Assembly: GCF_019890675.1 (NCBI RefSeq)
Contig: NZ_JAIOAA010000004.1
Coordinates: forward strand, 310,001 to 374,000
Direction of reading: 5' to 3'
DNA: 64,000 bases
Origin: Micromonospora sp. PLK6-60
GTDB lineage: Bacteria; Actinomycetota; Actinomycetes; Mycobacteriales; Micromonosporaceae
Position 1 is the first letter of the stretch; the number at the start of each line of letters is the position of its first letter. The position numbers and the translations under genes are program-made. Below are positions 33,490 through 41,638 of this stretch, one piece after another. The notes below the pieces were generated by a model, which was not told where the DNA came from, searched no databases, and saw nothing but the letters and a program-made list of their open reading frames with translations.

Positions 33490-33630
33490 ATGTCCGCGAA
33501 TCAAGAGCTGCCCCTGACGGGCGCGTCGACCGCTGCTGTGGGGGTGATCGGTGCGATCGCCCTCAGCATCGGCGCCCTGTTGGTGACGGCGGCCCAGTGG
33601 GGCGCCAGGACCCGCCGCCGGTTCCGGTGA
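33490..33630 (+). CDS. LPLTG-TM-Arg micro-protein (46 aa), copy 1
   Basis: A 46-residue protein starting at ATG 33490, 10 bp after the GT2 stop, with a perfect GAGGAGGTGA ribosome-binding site formed around that stop. It has an LPLTG motif (residues 7-11) after only six residues, a TM helix (about 17-36) and a basic tail RTRRRFR. This is exactly a sortase sorting signal with almost nothing in front of it and no N-terminal signal peptide. With the Arg tail inside, the LPLTG end would face outwards. Possible roles: sortase-linked wall peptide, or small subunit of the synthase. A second copy follows the other GT2 gene. Confidence 0.75.
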   Translation: MSANQELPLTGASTAAVGVIGAIALSIGALLVTAAQWGARTRRRFR

Positions 33631-33669
33631 CACCCTCGCCGGCCTGCTGGGGCGCGGGCCGGCGAGGTG

Positions 33670-33703
33670 GGGGCCGCGGACCCGTCGCCGGGTCCGCGGC
33701 CCC
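33670..33703. terminator. Bidirectional hairpin between LPLTG copy 1 and ABC permease
   Basis: GGGGCCGCGGACCC pairs perfectly with GGGTCCGCGGCCCC around a 6-nt loop, between two convergent stops. Confidence 0.8.
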
Positions 33704-33708
33704 GCCGG

Positions 33709-34566
33709 TCAGCGCCGGTTGTAGCGGTACATGGTCAGCGTGCCGAACACCAGCACGAACCCGGCGCTCCACAGCAGCAGCCACATGACGTTCGTCGCGT
33801 CGAACGTGCCGGCGGTCGCCCCGCGCACCGCCGACACCAGGTGGGTGATCGGGTTGACCTTGACGAACGCCTGCAACCAGCCGGGCATGGTGGCCGGCTC
33901 GACGAACACGTTGCTCAGGAAGGTCAGCGGGAACAGCACCATCATGCTGACCCCCATCACCGACTTCTCGCTGCGCAGCACCAGGCCGAAGAAGGTCCAG
34001 ACCCAGGAGAAGGCGAACGAGAAGACCACCAGCAGGCCGATCCCGCCGAGCACCCCGAGCACGCCGCCGCTGGGGCGGAACCCGAGCACCAGGCCGACGC
34101 CGAGGATGACCAGCGCGGCGAGGATGTAGCGCAGCAGGTCGCCGAAGATCATGCCGACCAGCGCGGCCGGCCGCCAGACGGGCAGCGTCCGGATCCGGTC
34201 GAAGACGCCCTTCTCGATGTCGTTGTTCAGCCCGACCCCGGTGTACATGGTGATCATGACGACGCTGGTCACCATGATGCCGGGCAGGAAGAACTGCAGG
34301 TAGTCCCGGGGACTGTCGGCGAGCGCGCCGCCGAACAGGTACGTGAACATCAGCACCATGATGATCGGGAAGGCGGTCACGTCGAACAGCTGCTCCGGCA
34401 CGTGCTTGATCTTCAGCAGGGCTCGCCAGCCGAAGCTGAGCGACGCCGACAGCGGCCCCGGTCGCGCCGGCCGGCTGCCCGGCGCGAGGACCGTGGCAAG
34501 TGCCTCCGCGGAGGGCACGTACACGGACGGGGCCCGCCCGGTGGTGGTGGTCGCGGTGTCGCTCAT
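33709..34566 (-). CDS. ABC-2 type exporter permease, DrrB-like
   Basis: 285 residues from ATG 34566. A variable cytosolic N-terminus, then six TM helices of the ABC2_membrane fold with the characteristic [38 protein letters not shown] (between TM2 and TM3) and [24 protein letters not shown] near the C-terminus. This is the DrrB/daunorubicin-exporter type. Its start overlaps the ATPase stop by 4 bp. Substrate unknown; drug or lipid export is typical. Confidence 0.88.
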   Translation of the reverse strand: MSDTATTTTGRAPSVYVPSAEALATVLAPGSRPARPGPLSASLSFGWRALLKIKHVPEQLFDVTAFPIIMVLMFTYLFGGALADSPRDYLQFFLPGIMVTSVVMITMYTGVGLNNDIEKGVFDRIRTLPVWRPAALVGMIFGDLLRYILAALVILGVGLVLGFRPSGGVLGVLGGIGLLVVFSFAFSWVWTFFGLVLRSEKSVMGVSMMVLFPLTFLSNVFVEPATMPGWLQAFVKVNPITHLVSAVRGATAGTFDATNVMWLLLWSAGFVLVFGTLTMYRYNRR

Positions 34567-35576
34567 CGGGCCGCCTCCAGCTCGTCGTCCCGCTCGTCGG
34601 CCGCGCCGGCGGGGTGGTCGGTCAGGGCCAGGAACACCTCGTCCAGACTGGGCTGGCCGAGGGAGAAGTCGTCGACGACGATGCCGGCGCGGGCCAGCTC
34701 GCCCAGTGCCCGGGCGGCCTGCTCGCTCGCCTCCAGGTCGGTGCCGTCCTCGCCGACCCGGGCGGTCATCGCCACCGGGTCCGGCTCCAGCTGCACCGGC
34801 ACGCCCAGCGCCGCCCGCAGCACCTTCTCCGCGTCCGGCCGCCGGCCGGCGTCGCGCAGTCGCAGGTGGATGGTGCCGGAGCCGACCGACGACTTCAGCT
34901 CACCCGGCGTGCCCTCGGCGATCACCCGCCCGTGGTCGACCACCGCGATCCGGCCGGCGAGCTGATCGGCCTCGTCCAGGTATTGCGTGGTCAGCAGGAC
35001 CGTGGTGCCGTGCGCCACCACCGCCCGGATGATCTCCCACACCTGGTTGCGGCTGCGCGGGTCCAGCCCGGTCGTCGGCTCGTCGAGGAAGAGCAGGTCC
35101 GGAGTGTTGAGGATGCTCGCCGCGATGTCGATGCGCCGCCGCATGCCGCCGGAGTATTTCTTCACCTGGCGGCCCGCCGCCTCGGTCAGCCCGAACGCGG
35201 CCAGCAGCGCCTCCGCCCGCTCCCGGGCCGCCGGTTTGCGCAGCCCCAGCAGCCGGCCGAGCAGCACCAGATTCTCCGAGCCGGTCAGGTCCTCGTCCAG
35301 AGAGGCGTACTGGCCGGTCAGGCTGACCCGGGCGCGGACCTGGTCCGCCTCGGCCACCACGTCGTGCCCGAAGACCCGCGCCTGGCCGCCGTCGGGGCGC
35401 AACAGGGTGGCCAGCACCCGGACCGCGGTGGTCTTGCCGGCCCCGTTCGGGCCGAGCACACCGTAGACGGTGCCGGCGGGGACCCGCAGGTCCAGGCCGT
35501 CGAGCGCGCGGGTCGCGCCGAACGACCGGACCAGGCCGTCGGTCTCGACGGCCAGACCGGTGTTCCGGTTGCTCAT
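34563..35576 (-). CDS. ABC exporter ATPase, DrrA-like
   Basis: 337 residues from ATG 35576, preferred over GTG 35582 because GAGAGG lies 8 bp upstream. Walker [12 protein letters not shown] (about 42-52), signature [12 protein letters not shown], Walker [18 protein letters not shown], then a switch histidine-like [12 protein letters not shown]. The extra C-terminal domain (about 230-337) is as in DrrA/daunorubicin-resistance ATPases. It forms an operon with the permease. The neighbouring GT2 genes do not overlap this operon, so a functional link is unproven. Confidence 0.9.
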   Translation of the reverse strand: MSNRNTGLAVETDGLVRSFGATRALDGLDLRVPAGTVYGVLGPNGAGKTTAVRVLATLLRPDGGQARVFGHDVVAEADQVRARVSLTGQYASLDEDLTGSENLVLLGRLLGLRKPAARERAEALLAAFGLTEAAGRQVKKYSGGMRRRIDIAASILNTPDLLFLDEPTTGLDPRSRNQVWEIIRAVVAHGTTVLLTTQYLDEADQLAGRIAVVDHGRVIAEGTPGELKSSVGSGTIHLRLRDAGRRPDAEKVLRAALGVPVQLEPDPVAMTARVGEDGTDLEASEQAARALGELARAGIVVDDFSLGQPSLDEVFLALTDHPAGAADERDDELEAAR

Positions 35577-35602
35577 GATCACTACCTCTCTTCAGCGATG
35601 CC

Positions 35603-36157
35603 TCAGCAGACGTACGGGCGCGCCGCGCGGCCCTCGCGCAGCGCCAGACCCCACCAGCAGAGCTCGTCCAGCAACACCCGGGCGTCCTGCCGCAGTTGCT
35701 CCTGCGCCTGCGCGCCGGGCGGGTCGGCGAGCAGGTCCACGCCGACGGTGTCGCGCACCGTGACCGCGTGCAGCGCGGTGAAGACCGTGCGGAGCTGGTC
35801 GACCGCGTACCGGCCGACCGAACGACAGCCGTACGACACGAAGCCGACCGGCTTGGCCTGCCACTCGTCGTACGCGTAGTCGATCGCCTGTTTCAACGAG
35901 GCGGGGAAGCTGTGGTTGTACTCCGGGGTGACCAGGACGAACGCCTCCGCCCGGCCGACCTGCCCGACGAAGGACCGGATGGCCGGCGTCGGTTCGGCGG
36001 GATAGCGGACGGGGAAGTCGTATCCGGCCAGGTCGACGACGCTGACCGCCAGGTCGTCCCGCCGGCGCGCCTGGTCGACGAACCAGCGGACCACCCGGTC
36101 GCCCAGCCGCCCTTCCCGGGTGCTGCCGACGATCACAGCGAGCCGCAACGGCGACAT
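35603..36157 (-). CDS. NADPH-dependent FMN reductase
   Basis: 184 residues from ATG 36157. Flavodoxin-like: VIVGSTREGRLGDRV (8-22) binds the FMN phosphate, LVTPEYNHSFPASLKQAIDY (about 75-94) is the ring-contacting motif, and PVGFVSYGCRSVGRYA follows. It is an azobenzene-/quinone-reductase-like enzyme. It is 26 bp upstream of the DrrA start on the same strand, so the three genes may be cotranscribed; a reductase with a drug exporter would suit detoxification. Confidence 0.87.
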   Translation of the reverse strand: MSPLRLAVIVGSTREGRLGDRVVRWFVDQARRRDDLAVSVVDLAGYDFPVRYPAEPTPAIRSFVGQVGRAEAFVLVTPEYNHSFPASLKQAIDYAYDEWQAKPVGFVSYGCRSVGRYAVDQLRTVFTALHAVTVRDTVGVDLLADPPGAQAQEQLRQDARVLLDELCWWGLALREGRAARPYVC

Positions 36158-36230
36158 GCTCCCTCCCCGCGTGTCGTGGGATCTCACCCGGAAGGCGCGA
36201 GACGCCCGCCAGATCACATCTGGCGGGCGC

Positions 36231-36322
36231 GGAAGTCGCCGACGAGCACGGCGCGGCGGACCGTCGAAGGGCACAGCGCGGCGGCCCGTCGAAGAGAGCA
36301 GAGCGCGGCGGACCGTTGAAGA
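36231..36322. repeat. Tandem repeats of about 27 bp before terminator
   Basis: Three and a half imperfect copies of GCGCGGCGGACCGTCGAAGA run into the stem of the hairpin at 36323-36365. The 214-bp gap between the flavin reductase and LPLTG copy 2 holds nothing else. They look like amplified terminator arms. Confidence 0.6.
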
Positions 36323-36365
36323 GAGCACGGCGCGGCGGCCCGCCCCGGGCCGCCGCGCCGTGCTC
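36323..36365 (-). terminator. Strong hairpin after LPLTG copy 2
   Basis: GAGCACGGCGCGGCGGCC pairs with GGCCGCCGCGCCGTGCTC around a 7-nt loop, immediately after the stop of the small LPLTG gene (36372). The stem is 18 bp, perfect. Confidence 0.85.
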
Positions 36366-36371
36366 GCCGGG

Positions 36372-36539
36372 TCAGCGTTCCTGGGGGCGGCGCCGGATGA
36401 CCGGGGCGAGGCGGACCAGCGCCAGGCCGGCGATGAGCAGGGTGGCCCCGGCGATCACCGACCAGCCGATGCTGACCCCGGTCAGGGGGAGGGTGGCGGT
36501 GCAGCCGGCGGCGGCCGCAGTGCATCCACGGGTGTACAT
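36372..36539 (-). CDS. LPLTG-TM-Arg micro-protein (55 aa), copy 2
   Basis: A 55-residue protein from ATG 36539, 10 bp after the stop of the second GT2 gene, with GAGAGGA as ribosome-binding site. It has a short Ala/Cys-rich start (MYTRGCTAAAAGCTAT), then LPLTG (17-21), a TM helix (about 25-43) and a basic tail RRRPQER. Apart from LPLTG, helix and Arg tail it does not resemble copy 1. Two cysteines (6 and 13) precede the motif, which copy 1 lacks. No signal peptide. The strong terminator after it marks a two-gene transcript, GT2 then LPLTG. Confidence 0.75.
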   Translation of the reverse strand: MYTRGCTAAAAGCTATLPLTGVSIGWSVIAGATLLIAGLALVRLAPVIRRRPQER

Positions 36540-36549
36540 ACAGTTCCTC

Positions 36550-37626
36550 TCAGGAGTTGATCCATACGCGGTCTGTTCCGCGTACGGTCTGGGCCAGCGC
36601 CCGCCAGTAGGCGAAGGAGCGGACCTGCTCGTAGCACCATTCGGGAAGCAGTGCGGCGGCGGTGAGCAGCGCCCACCAGCCCTGCCGGCGGACGGTCAGC
36701 ACCCGCTCGGCGACGAAGATGCCGGTGATCGGCAGCCAGCGCGGATCCCATGGCAGGTAGCCGAGCAGGTACCAGCCGGCCACCAGCGAGACCAGGTAGA
36801 GCGGCACAAGGAGAGAACTGCTGTAGATGCCCAGTTGGCGCAGCCAGTTGCCGGCGTTCCACCAGCGGAAGCCGTACAGCCGCAGCGAGTCGAGCATGCC
36901 GCGCTGCCAGCGCACCCGCTGGGTGATCAGCGCCTGCACGGTGGGCATCGAGTCGGTGATCGCGTCGAAGCCGGGCGCCACCCGGGGCCGGTAGCCCAGC
37001 GAGCGCACCGCGAACGTCATCTCGATGTCCTCGGTCGCCGGGTCCCGGTGGTAGAACTCGCCCGGGTAGCCGGGCAGCCGTCCGCTCGCCCGGCCGGCGA
37101 GGATCTGCCGGACCACCGGGACGCGGAACACGGTGGCGACGCCGGAGAGCACCACCGCCTTGCCGTCCTTGCGCCACACCCAGCGGGAGAACCGGGCGTA
37201 CTCGTTGCGCTGGAGGATGTCCAGCAGCCGCCGCCCGTCGTCCAGCCGGTAGTCGGCGCAGACCGCGCCGACCCCGCGCCGGGTCAGCGCCCGGACGGCG
37301 GCGGCCACCGCGCCCGGGGCGAGGATGCTGTCCGCGTCGGTGACCAGCAGCAGGTCCCGGTCGTGCAGGTGCGGCAGGAGCAGGCCGATGGACCAGTTCA
37401 GCGCGCCCGCCTTCTTGTGCGGGTTGGGACCGGGCATGTCCCACACCTCGGCGCCGGCCGCCCGGGCGATGGCCGCGGTGTCGTCGGAGCAGTTGTTGGG
37501 CACCACGATGAGCCGGTCCACCGGCCGGGTCTGGGCCAGCAGCGCGCGCACCGTCGCGGCGATGGTGGCCGCCTCGTTGTAGGCGGGCACCACCACCACA
37601 ATCCGGGTGTGCCGGTACGTGCTCAT
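36550..37626 (-). CDS. Processive GT2 glycosyltransferase
   Basis: 358 residues from ATG 37626. GT-A domain: VVVVPAYNEAATIAATV (10-26), VVPNNCSDDT, LLVTDADSILAPGAV with the DxD, VFRVPVVRQIL, TEDIEMTFAVRSLGY with the catalytic ED, and a canonical QRVRWQRG (QxxRW). Three TM helices follow near the C-terminus (about 270-340), and none precedes the domain. It is a PgaC/BcsA-type synthase, so it probably builds or extends a wall polysaccharide; product unknown. A 55-residue LPLTG protein gene follows after 10 bp. A palindrome at 37714-37730 lies about 88 bp upstream. Confidence 0.87.
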   Translation of the reverse strand: MSTYRHTRIVVVVPAYNEAATIAATVRALLAQTRPVDRLIVVPNNCSDDTAAIARAAGAEVWDMPGPNPHKKAGALNWSIGLLLPHLHDRDLLLVTDADSILAPGAVAAAVRALTRRGVGAVCADYRLDDGRRLLDILQRNEYARFSRWVWRKDGKAVVLSGVATVFRVPVVRQILAGRASGRLPGYPGEFYHRDPATEDIEMTFAVRSLGYRPRVAPGFDAITDSMPTVQALITQRVRWQRGMLDSLRLYGFRWWNAGNWLRQLGIYSSSLLVPLYLVSLVAGWYLLGYLPWDPRWLPITGIFVAERVLTVRRQGWWALLTAAALLPEWCYEQVRSFAYWRALAQTVRGTDRVWINS

Positions 37627-37713
37627 GTGATCCTGCCGCCCCCACGCCGCTGGTCAACCAGGAGTGGAACACGCTCTGACCTGCAGCGCCATGGGACGTG
37701 AGAGGGATTACGG

Positions 37714-37730
37714 GGGCACCGGTGGTGCCA
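37714..37730. promoter_or_regulatory. Palindrome upstream of GT2 copy 2
   Basis: GGGCACC-GGT-GGTGCCA, a 17-bp dyad matching the 38636-38652 site at 14 of 17 positions; two of the three differences are symmetric, so dyad symmetry is kept. It sits 88 bp before the GT2 start. Confidence 0.45.
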
Positions 37731-37834
37731 TCGGAGGGATCATGAGGGCCGGTGGCGCCCGGCGAAACGGACGGCCCCGCTGACCGGGTGACCAATCGGG
37801 CGCGGCCGATCGGGCAAACCCGCCTTCGACGGCC

Positions 37835-38584
37835 TCACCAGGGCAGCACCCCGTGGTCGCCACCGTTATCCATTCGGTATCCCCAGAGCAGGCCGCTCGG
37901 CCCATCCGCCGGCAGCGTCGCCAGGTGCACGCTCACCTCCGCCCCCTGCTCCGCCGTGCGGAAACCGGAGTGGTGGTTGAAGTCGGTGGCGCAGTAGCCC
38001 GGGTTGGCGGCGTTCACCTTGATCGGGGTGTCCCGCAGCTCCTTGGCGTACATCGCGGTGACCATGTTCAGCGCGGTCTTCGACGCGGGGTACGGCACCG
38101 ACGTCAGCGCGAACAGGGCGCCCTGCGGGTCGGTCATCACCCCGATCGAGCCGACCTCGCTGGAGACGTTGACGATCCGCCCCGCCGGGGCCCGCCGCAG
38201 CAGCGGCAGCAGCGCGTTGGTCACCGTCACCACCCCGAACACGTTGGTGTCGAAGACCTCCCGCAGCGTGGCGAGGGTGGTCTCGCTGGGCAGCGCGGTG
38301 CCGTCGGCCCGGACGATGCCGGCGTTGTTGACCAGGACGTCGAGCCGGCCGTACTCCCGCTCCACCAGCTTCGCCGCCGCCGCGACCGACTCCGCGTCGG
38401 TGACGTCCAGCGGCACGAACCGGGCGTCCGCGCCGCCGGCGCGCAGCGTCCGTTCCGCCTCCCGGCCCCGCGCCTCGTCCCGCGCGCCGAGCAGCACCGT
38501 GGCGCCGCGCGCGGCGAGCTGCTGGGCGGTGGCGTACCCGATTCCCTTGTTGGCCCCGGTGACCAGGGCGAGTGTCGTCGTCAT
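37835..38584 (-). CDS. SDR family NAD(P)-dependent oxidoreductase
   Basis: 249 residues from ATG 38584. Classical SDR: TGANKGIGYATAQQLA (9-24), DVLVNNAGIV, NVSSEVGSI, and PYPASKTALNMVT with the YxxxK motif. Resembles carbonyl-reductase-like SDRs. It diverges from the MmyB-type HTH gene, with a 17-bp palindrome in the 103-bp gap, the same plan as the pair at 6.8-8.5 kb, though the two SDRs are clearly different sequences. Substrate unknown. Confidence 0.9.
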   Translation of the reverse strand: MTTTLALVTGANKGIGYATAQQLAARGATVLLGARDEARGREAERTLRAGGADARFVPLDVTDAESVAAAAKLVEREYGRLDVLVNNAGIVRADGTALPSETTLATLREVFDTNVFGVVTVTNALLPLLRRAPAGRIVNVSSEVGSIGVMTDPQGALFALTSVPYPASKTALNMVTAMYAKELRDTPIKVNAANPGYCATDFNHHSGFRTAEQGAEVSVHLATLPADGPSGLLWGYRMDNGGDHGVLPW

Positions 38585-38635
38585 GGGGTCGAGGCTGCCG
38601 GCGGGACCGGCCGGCCGGGAGAGACCCGGCGAGCC

Positions 38636-38652
38636 TGGTACCGGTGGTACCA
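38636..38652. promoter_or_regulatory. Palindromic operator candidate in second SDR/HTH pair
   Basis: TGGTACC-GGT-GGTACCA, a perfect 7-bp inverted repeat with a 3-bp spacer, placed between the divergent SDR and HTH genes. Confidence 0.5.
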
Positions 38653-38687
38653 CCCGGGACCGCCCGGGTTGCGGCAGGCTGGTCGGC

Positions 38688-39528
38688 ATGACGACGCTGC
38701 GCCGGGCGGAGCTGGCCGACTTCCTGCGGGCCCGCCGCGCCCGGCTGCGGCCCGCCGAGGTCGGCCCCCGAGGGGGTACGCCGGCGCACCCCCGGCCTGC
38801 GCCGGCAGGAGGTCGCGCAACTCGCCGGCATCTCCGTCGACTACTACATCCGGCTGGAGCAGGGGCGCGGGCCGCACCCGTCCCGGCAGGTGCTCGCCGC
38901 GCTCGCCCGGGCGCTGCTGCTCAACCGGGACGAGCGGGCGTACCTGTTCCGGGTCGCCGGGGTGGCGCCACCCGAGCCGGCCGGTCCGAGCCGGACGGTG
39001 CCCCCGGGGCTGCGGCACCTGCTGGACGCGATGACCGGCACGCCCGCGTACCTGGTCGACGCCGCGTACGAGGTGCTGGCCTGGAACCGGCTGGCGGGCT
39101 GGTTCGTCGGCGACCTGTCGACGGTGCCCGCCGGCGAACGCAACATGGTCCGCTGGATGTTCGCCCGGGGAGTGCCGGCGGCATACTGGCGCGATCCGGA
39201 GGTGCTGGCCTTCGCCCGGACGACGGTGGCGGACCTGCGCGCGGCGTACGGTCGCCACCCGGCCGACCCGCCGCTGGCCGCGCTGGTCACCGAGCTGCTC
39301 GGGGTGTCGCCGCGGTTCGCCGCGCTCTGGGCCGAGCACGGGGTGGGGGAGCGCCGCCCGACCGTCAAGCGGGTCGCCCACCCCGAGCTGGGTCCGCTGG
39401 AGTTCGAGTGCCGGGTGCTGCACGTGCCGGAGACCGACCAGCGGCTGATCGTCTACGTCCCCGAGCCGGGCTCGCCGACCCAGGCGGCCTTCCACCGGGC
39501 CGGCGAGCGGCTCACCGCCGGTCAGTAG
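38688..39528 (+). pseudogene. MmyB-like HTH regulator with an internal frameshift
   Basis: The frame from ATG 38688 encodes a normal HTH start (MTTLRRAELADFLRARRARL) but leaves the correct frame at a five-C run at 38765-38769. One base fewer there would give VGPEGVRRRTPGLRRQEVAQ and restore the whole protein: DYYIRLEQGRGPHPSRQ, NRLAGWFVGD and HPELGPLEFECRVL to a stop at 39528 (about 279 residues). The rest is intact, so the break is either a recent mutation, a sequencing error, or a phase-variable homopolymer. The divergent SDR and palindrome indicate its role. An internal start at 38890 could yield only the C-terminal domain. Confidence 0.75.
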
Positions 39529-40607
39529 CCGACGAACAGGCTGCCGGTGGCGGTCCGGCCCTGCCAGGTGGCGGTGACGGTGCCGGTGCTGGACGGCGGG
39601 AGGGTGCTCGGCCCGGTGATCGGAAAGACCGCCCCCGGGCTGCCCGGCGGCACGTCGACGGTCGCCGGCACGGACACCCCGGGCAGGTCGACGGAGAGCG
39701 ACACCCGGGTCCCGTCCGGGTTGGGCGTGTCGCCGATGCCGACCACCCCGGTGGTCGTGCCGCCCACGGGGACGTACGCGCCGCCGACGGCGAAGGTCGT
39801 CGGCACCGCCGCGACCGGGCTGCTGTCCCCGGTGCTGCCCAGGTACGCGCCGGGTCTGCCCTCGCCGGGGACGTTGTCGCCACGGACCGGCACCGTGAAG
39901 CTGACCGTGGTCGCCCCCTCGGGCACGACGACCAGCGCCGGCACGAACACGCGTACCCCGGTGTAGGCGGTGTTGGACCAGAGGTCGACGTTGATGCCAC
40001 CGGCCCGGGCCGGGGCGGTCAGCTCCACCGTCCCGGTCACGTCCGATCCGTTGAACACCACCCGCCGGTCGAAGCGCAGGTCCTTGACCCCCTGCACCGC
40101 CGGATCCTCGGGCACGACGGTGACCGTGCCGGCCGGGACGAGGCCCTGCCCGGTCGCCTGGGCGTGCAGCGTGCGGTGCAGCGTGGTGTTGATGCCGGCG
40201 GCGAGCCGGATCGGGAAGGTGATGCTGGTCCGCCCCTCGGGCACGTGCACGCTGCTGCCCACGAACGCCCCGTAGACCACGTCGGCGCTCAGGTACACCC
40301 ACAGCCCGCCGGCCGGGGCCGGACCGGTGAGGGTGATCGTCTGGGTGGCCAGTTGACCCGCGACGATGGTCGACGGGGTGATCGTGCCGCCGAGGACCAC
40401 CGGGGCCGGGCTGGGACTGGCGGTCGGTGTCGGGGCGGGACTCTGGGTCGGGCTCGGTGGCGGGACGGCGGTGGGGGACGGGGTGGGTTTTCCGGGCTTG
40501 CCGGGCTTGCCGCCGGGAGCGGCGCCGGCCGTGACGGGGACGGCGGTGAGCAGCGCCACCGCCAGCGCGGCGGCGCCGAGTGGGCGGAGCAGGGTGGACA
40601 CTCGCAT
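39522..40607 (-). CDS. Secreted Pro/Ser/Thr-rich beta-domain protein
   Basis: 361 residues from ATG 40607. Signal peptide (about 1-29), a PSPT-rich linker with KPGKPGKPTPSPT (about 33-70), then repeated beta-rich units of about 90 residues beginning with GGTITPSTIVAGQLATQTI and marked by VPEGRTSITFP, VPEGATTVSFTVP and VPPGSPGAVFP turns. These resemble Ig/adhesin-like repeats. No LPXTG or TM anchor at the end. Function unknown; probably extracellular. Its stop overlaps the HTH gene's stop by 7 bp. Confidence 0.65.
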   Translation of the reverse strand: MRVSTLLRPLGAAALAVALLTAVPVTAGAAPGGKPGKPGKPTPSPTAVPPPSPTQSPAPTPTASPSPAPVVLGGTITPSTIVAGQLATQTITLTGPAPAGGLWVYLSADVVYGAFVGSSVHVPEGRTSITFPIRLAAGINTTLHRTLHAQATGQGLVPAGTVTVVPEDPAVQGVKDLRFDRRVVFNGSDVTGTVELTAPARAGGINVDLWSNTAYTGVRVFVPALVVVPEGATTVSFTVPVRGDNVPGEGRPGAYLGSTGDSSPVAAVPTTFAVGGAYVPVGGTTTGVVGIGDTPNPDGTRVSLSVDLPGVSVPATVDVPPGSPGAVFPITGPSTLPPSSTGTVTATWQGRTATGSLFVGY

Positions 40608-40731
40608 GTGGTACTCCGTTCCGGTCGGAAGGGGAGACTCCCCGAGCCAACCGGCCCCGCCGGCCGCCCACCAGCCGGGCGGCGGGTCCGTAGCAGTCTC
40701 GTAAGAAGTGGCCGGACCTGCGGCGGACGCG

Positions 40732-40761
40732 GGGAAGGGGGCCCGATCGGGCCCCCTTCCC
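40732..40761 (-). terminator. Hairpin downstream of the aldo/keto reductase gene
   Basis: GGGAAGGGGGCCCGATC with its complement forms a perfect 13-bp stem around GATC-centred symmetry, 25 bp after the reductase stop. It also shields the secreted-protein promoter. Confidence 0.75.
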
Positions 40762-40786
40762 GGCTGCGTCGCGCCCGCCGGCCGCG

Positions 40787-41638
40787 TCAGCTCGGTACGT
40801 AGTCGAAGGTGTCCGGGTTCGGGCCGCGGCGACCCGCCTCGCCCTTGTCCAGGGCGGTGATCCGGTCCATCGCCGCGTCGTCCAGTTCGAAGTCGAAGAT
40901 CGCGAAGTTCTCCTCGATCCGCTTCGGGGTGACCGACTTGGGGAAGACGATGTCGCCGCGCTGCACGTGCCAGCGCAGCGTCACCTGGGCCGGCGTCCGG
41001 CCCACCTGCTCGGCGATGTCGACGACGGTCGGGTCGCCGAGCACGTCGCCCTGCGCGATCGGTGACCACGCCTCGGTGAGGATGTTGTGCGCCTTCCCGT
41101 ACGCGCGCACCTCCTCGTTGCCGAGGTACGGGTGCACCTCGATCTGGTTGACCGCCGGCACGACCTCCGCCTCGGCGGCCAGCCGCTCCAGGTGCGCCAC
41201 CTGGAAGTTCGACACGCCGATCGACCGGGCCCGACCGTCGCGCTGGAACTCCTCCAGCGCCTTCCAGGTCGAGACGAAGTCGCCGTCGTAGAGGGTGGGC
41301 GGCGGCCAGTGGATCAGGAACAGGTCGAGGTAGTCGAACTTCAACGCCGCGAGGGTCTGCTCGAACGCCTTGCGGGCGTCGTCCGGCCGGTGGAAGCCGT
41401 TGTTCAGCTTGCTGGTCACGAAGACGTCGTCCCGGTCCAGCCCGGACTCGCGGATCGCCTGCCCGACCTCGGCCTCGTTGCCGTACATCTCGGCGGTGTC
41501 GATGTGCCGGTAGCCGACGTCCAGCGCGGTGCGGACGGCCTGAACGGTGTCCTTCGGCTCGATCTGGAATACGCCGAAGCCCAGCTGCGGGATGGTGTTG
41601 CCGTCGTTGAGGGAAATGTTCGGGATCGTGTGCGCCAT
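40787..41638 (-). CDS. Aldo/keto reductase
   Basis: 283 residues from ATG 41638. AKR barrel with catalytic tetrad in place: GYRHIDTAEMYGNEAEVG (Asp and Tyr), FVTSKLN (Lys) and LFLIHWPPP (His). The signature VGVSNF-like SIGVSNFQVAHL, NQIEVHPYL and the cofactor motif PKSVTPKRIEENFAIFDFEL are present. Resembles AKR5-type (2,5-diketo-D-gluconate reductase) enzymes. Substrate unknown. Confidence 0.9.
   Translation of the reverse strand: MAHTIPNISLNDGNTIPQLGFGVFQIEPKDTVQAVRTALDVGYRHIDTAEMYGNEAEVGQAIRESGLDRDDVFVTSKLNNGFHRPDDARKAFEQTLAALKFDYLDLFLIHWPPPTLYDGDFVSTWKALEEFQRDGRARSIGVSNFQVAHLERLAAEAEVVPAVNQIEVHPYLGNEEVRAYGKAHNILTEAWSPIAQGDVLGDPTVVDIAEQVGRTPAQVTLRWHVQRGDIVFPKSVTPKRIEENFAIFDFELDDAAMDRITALDKGEAGRRGPNPDTFDYVPS

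Noticed and set aside
33709..35576. ABC exporter considered as part of the GT2-LPLTG unit
   Set aside because: It is on the opposite strand to GT2 copy 1, separated by a strong terminator, and cotranscribed with the flavin reductase instead; a DrrAB-type exporter is a better fit for drug export.
36231..36322. 27-bp repeats considered as a CRISPR array
   Set aside because: Imperfect, directly tandem, no spacers; explained as duplicated terminator arms.
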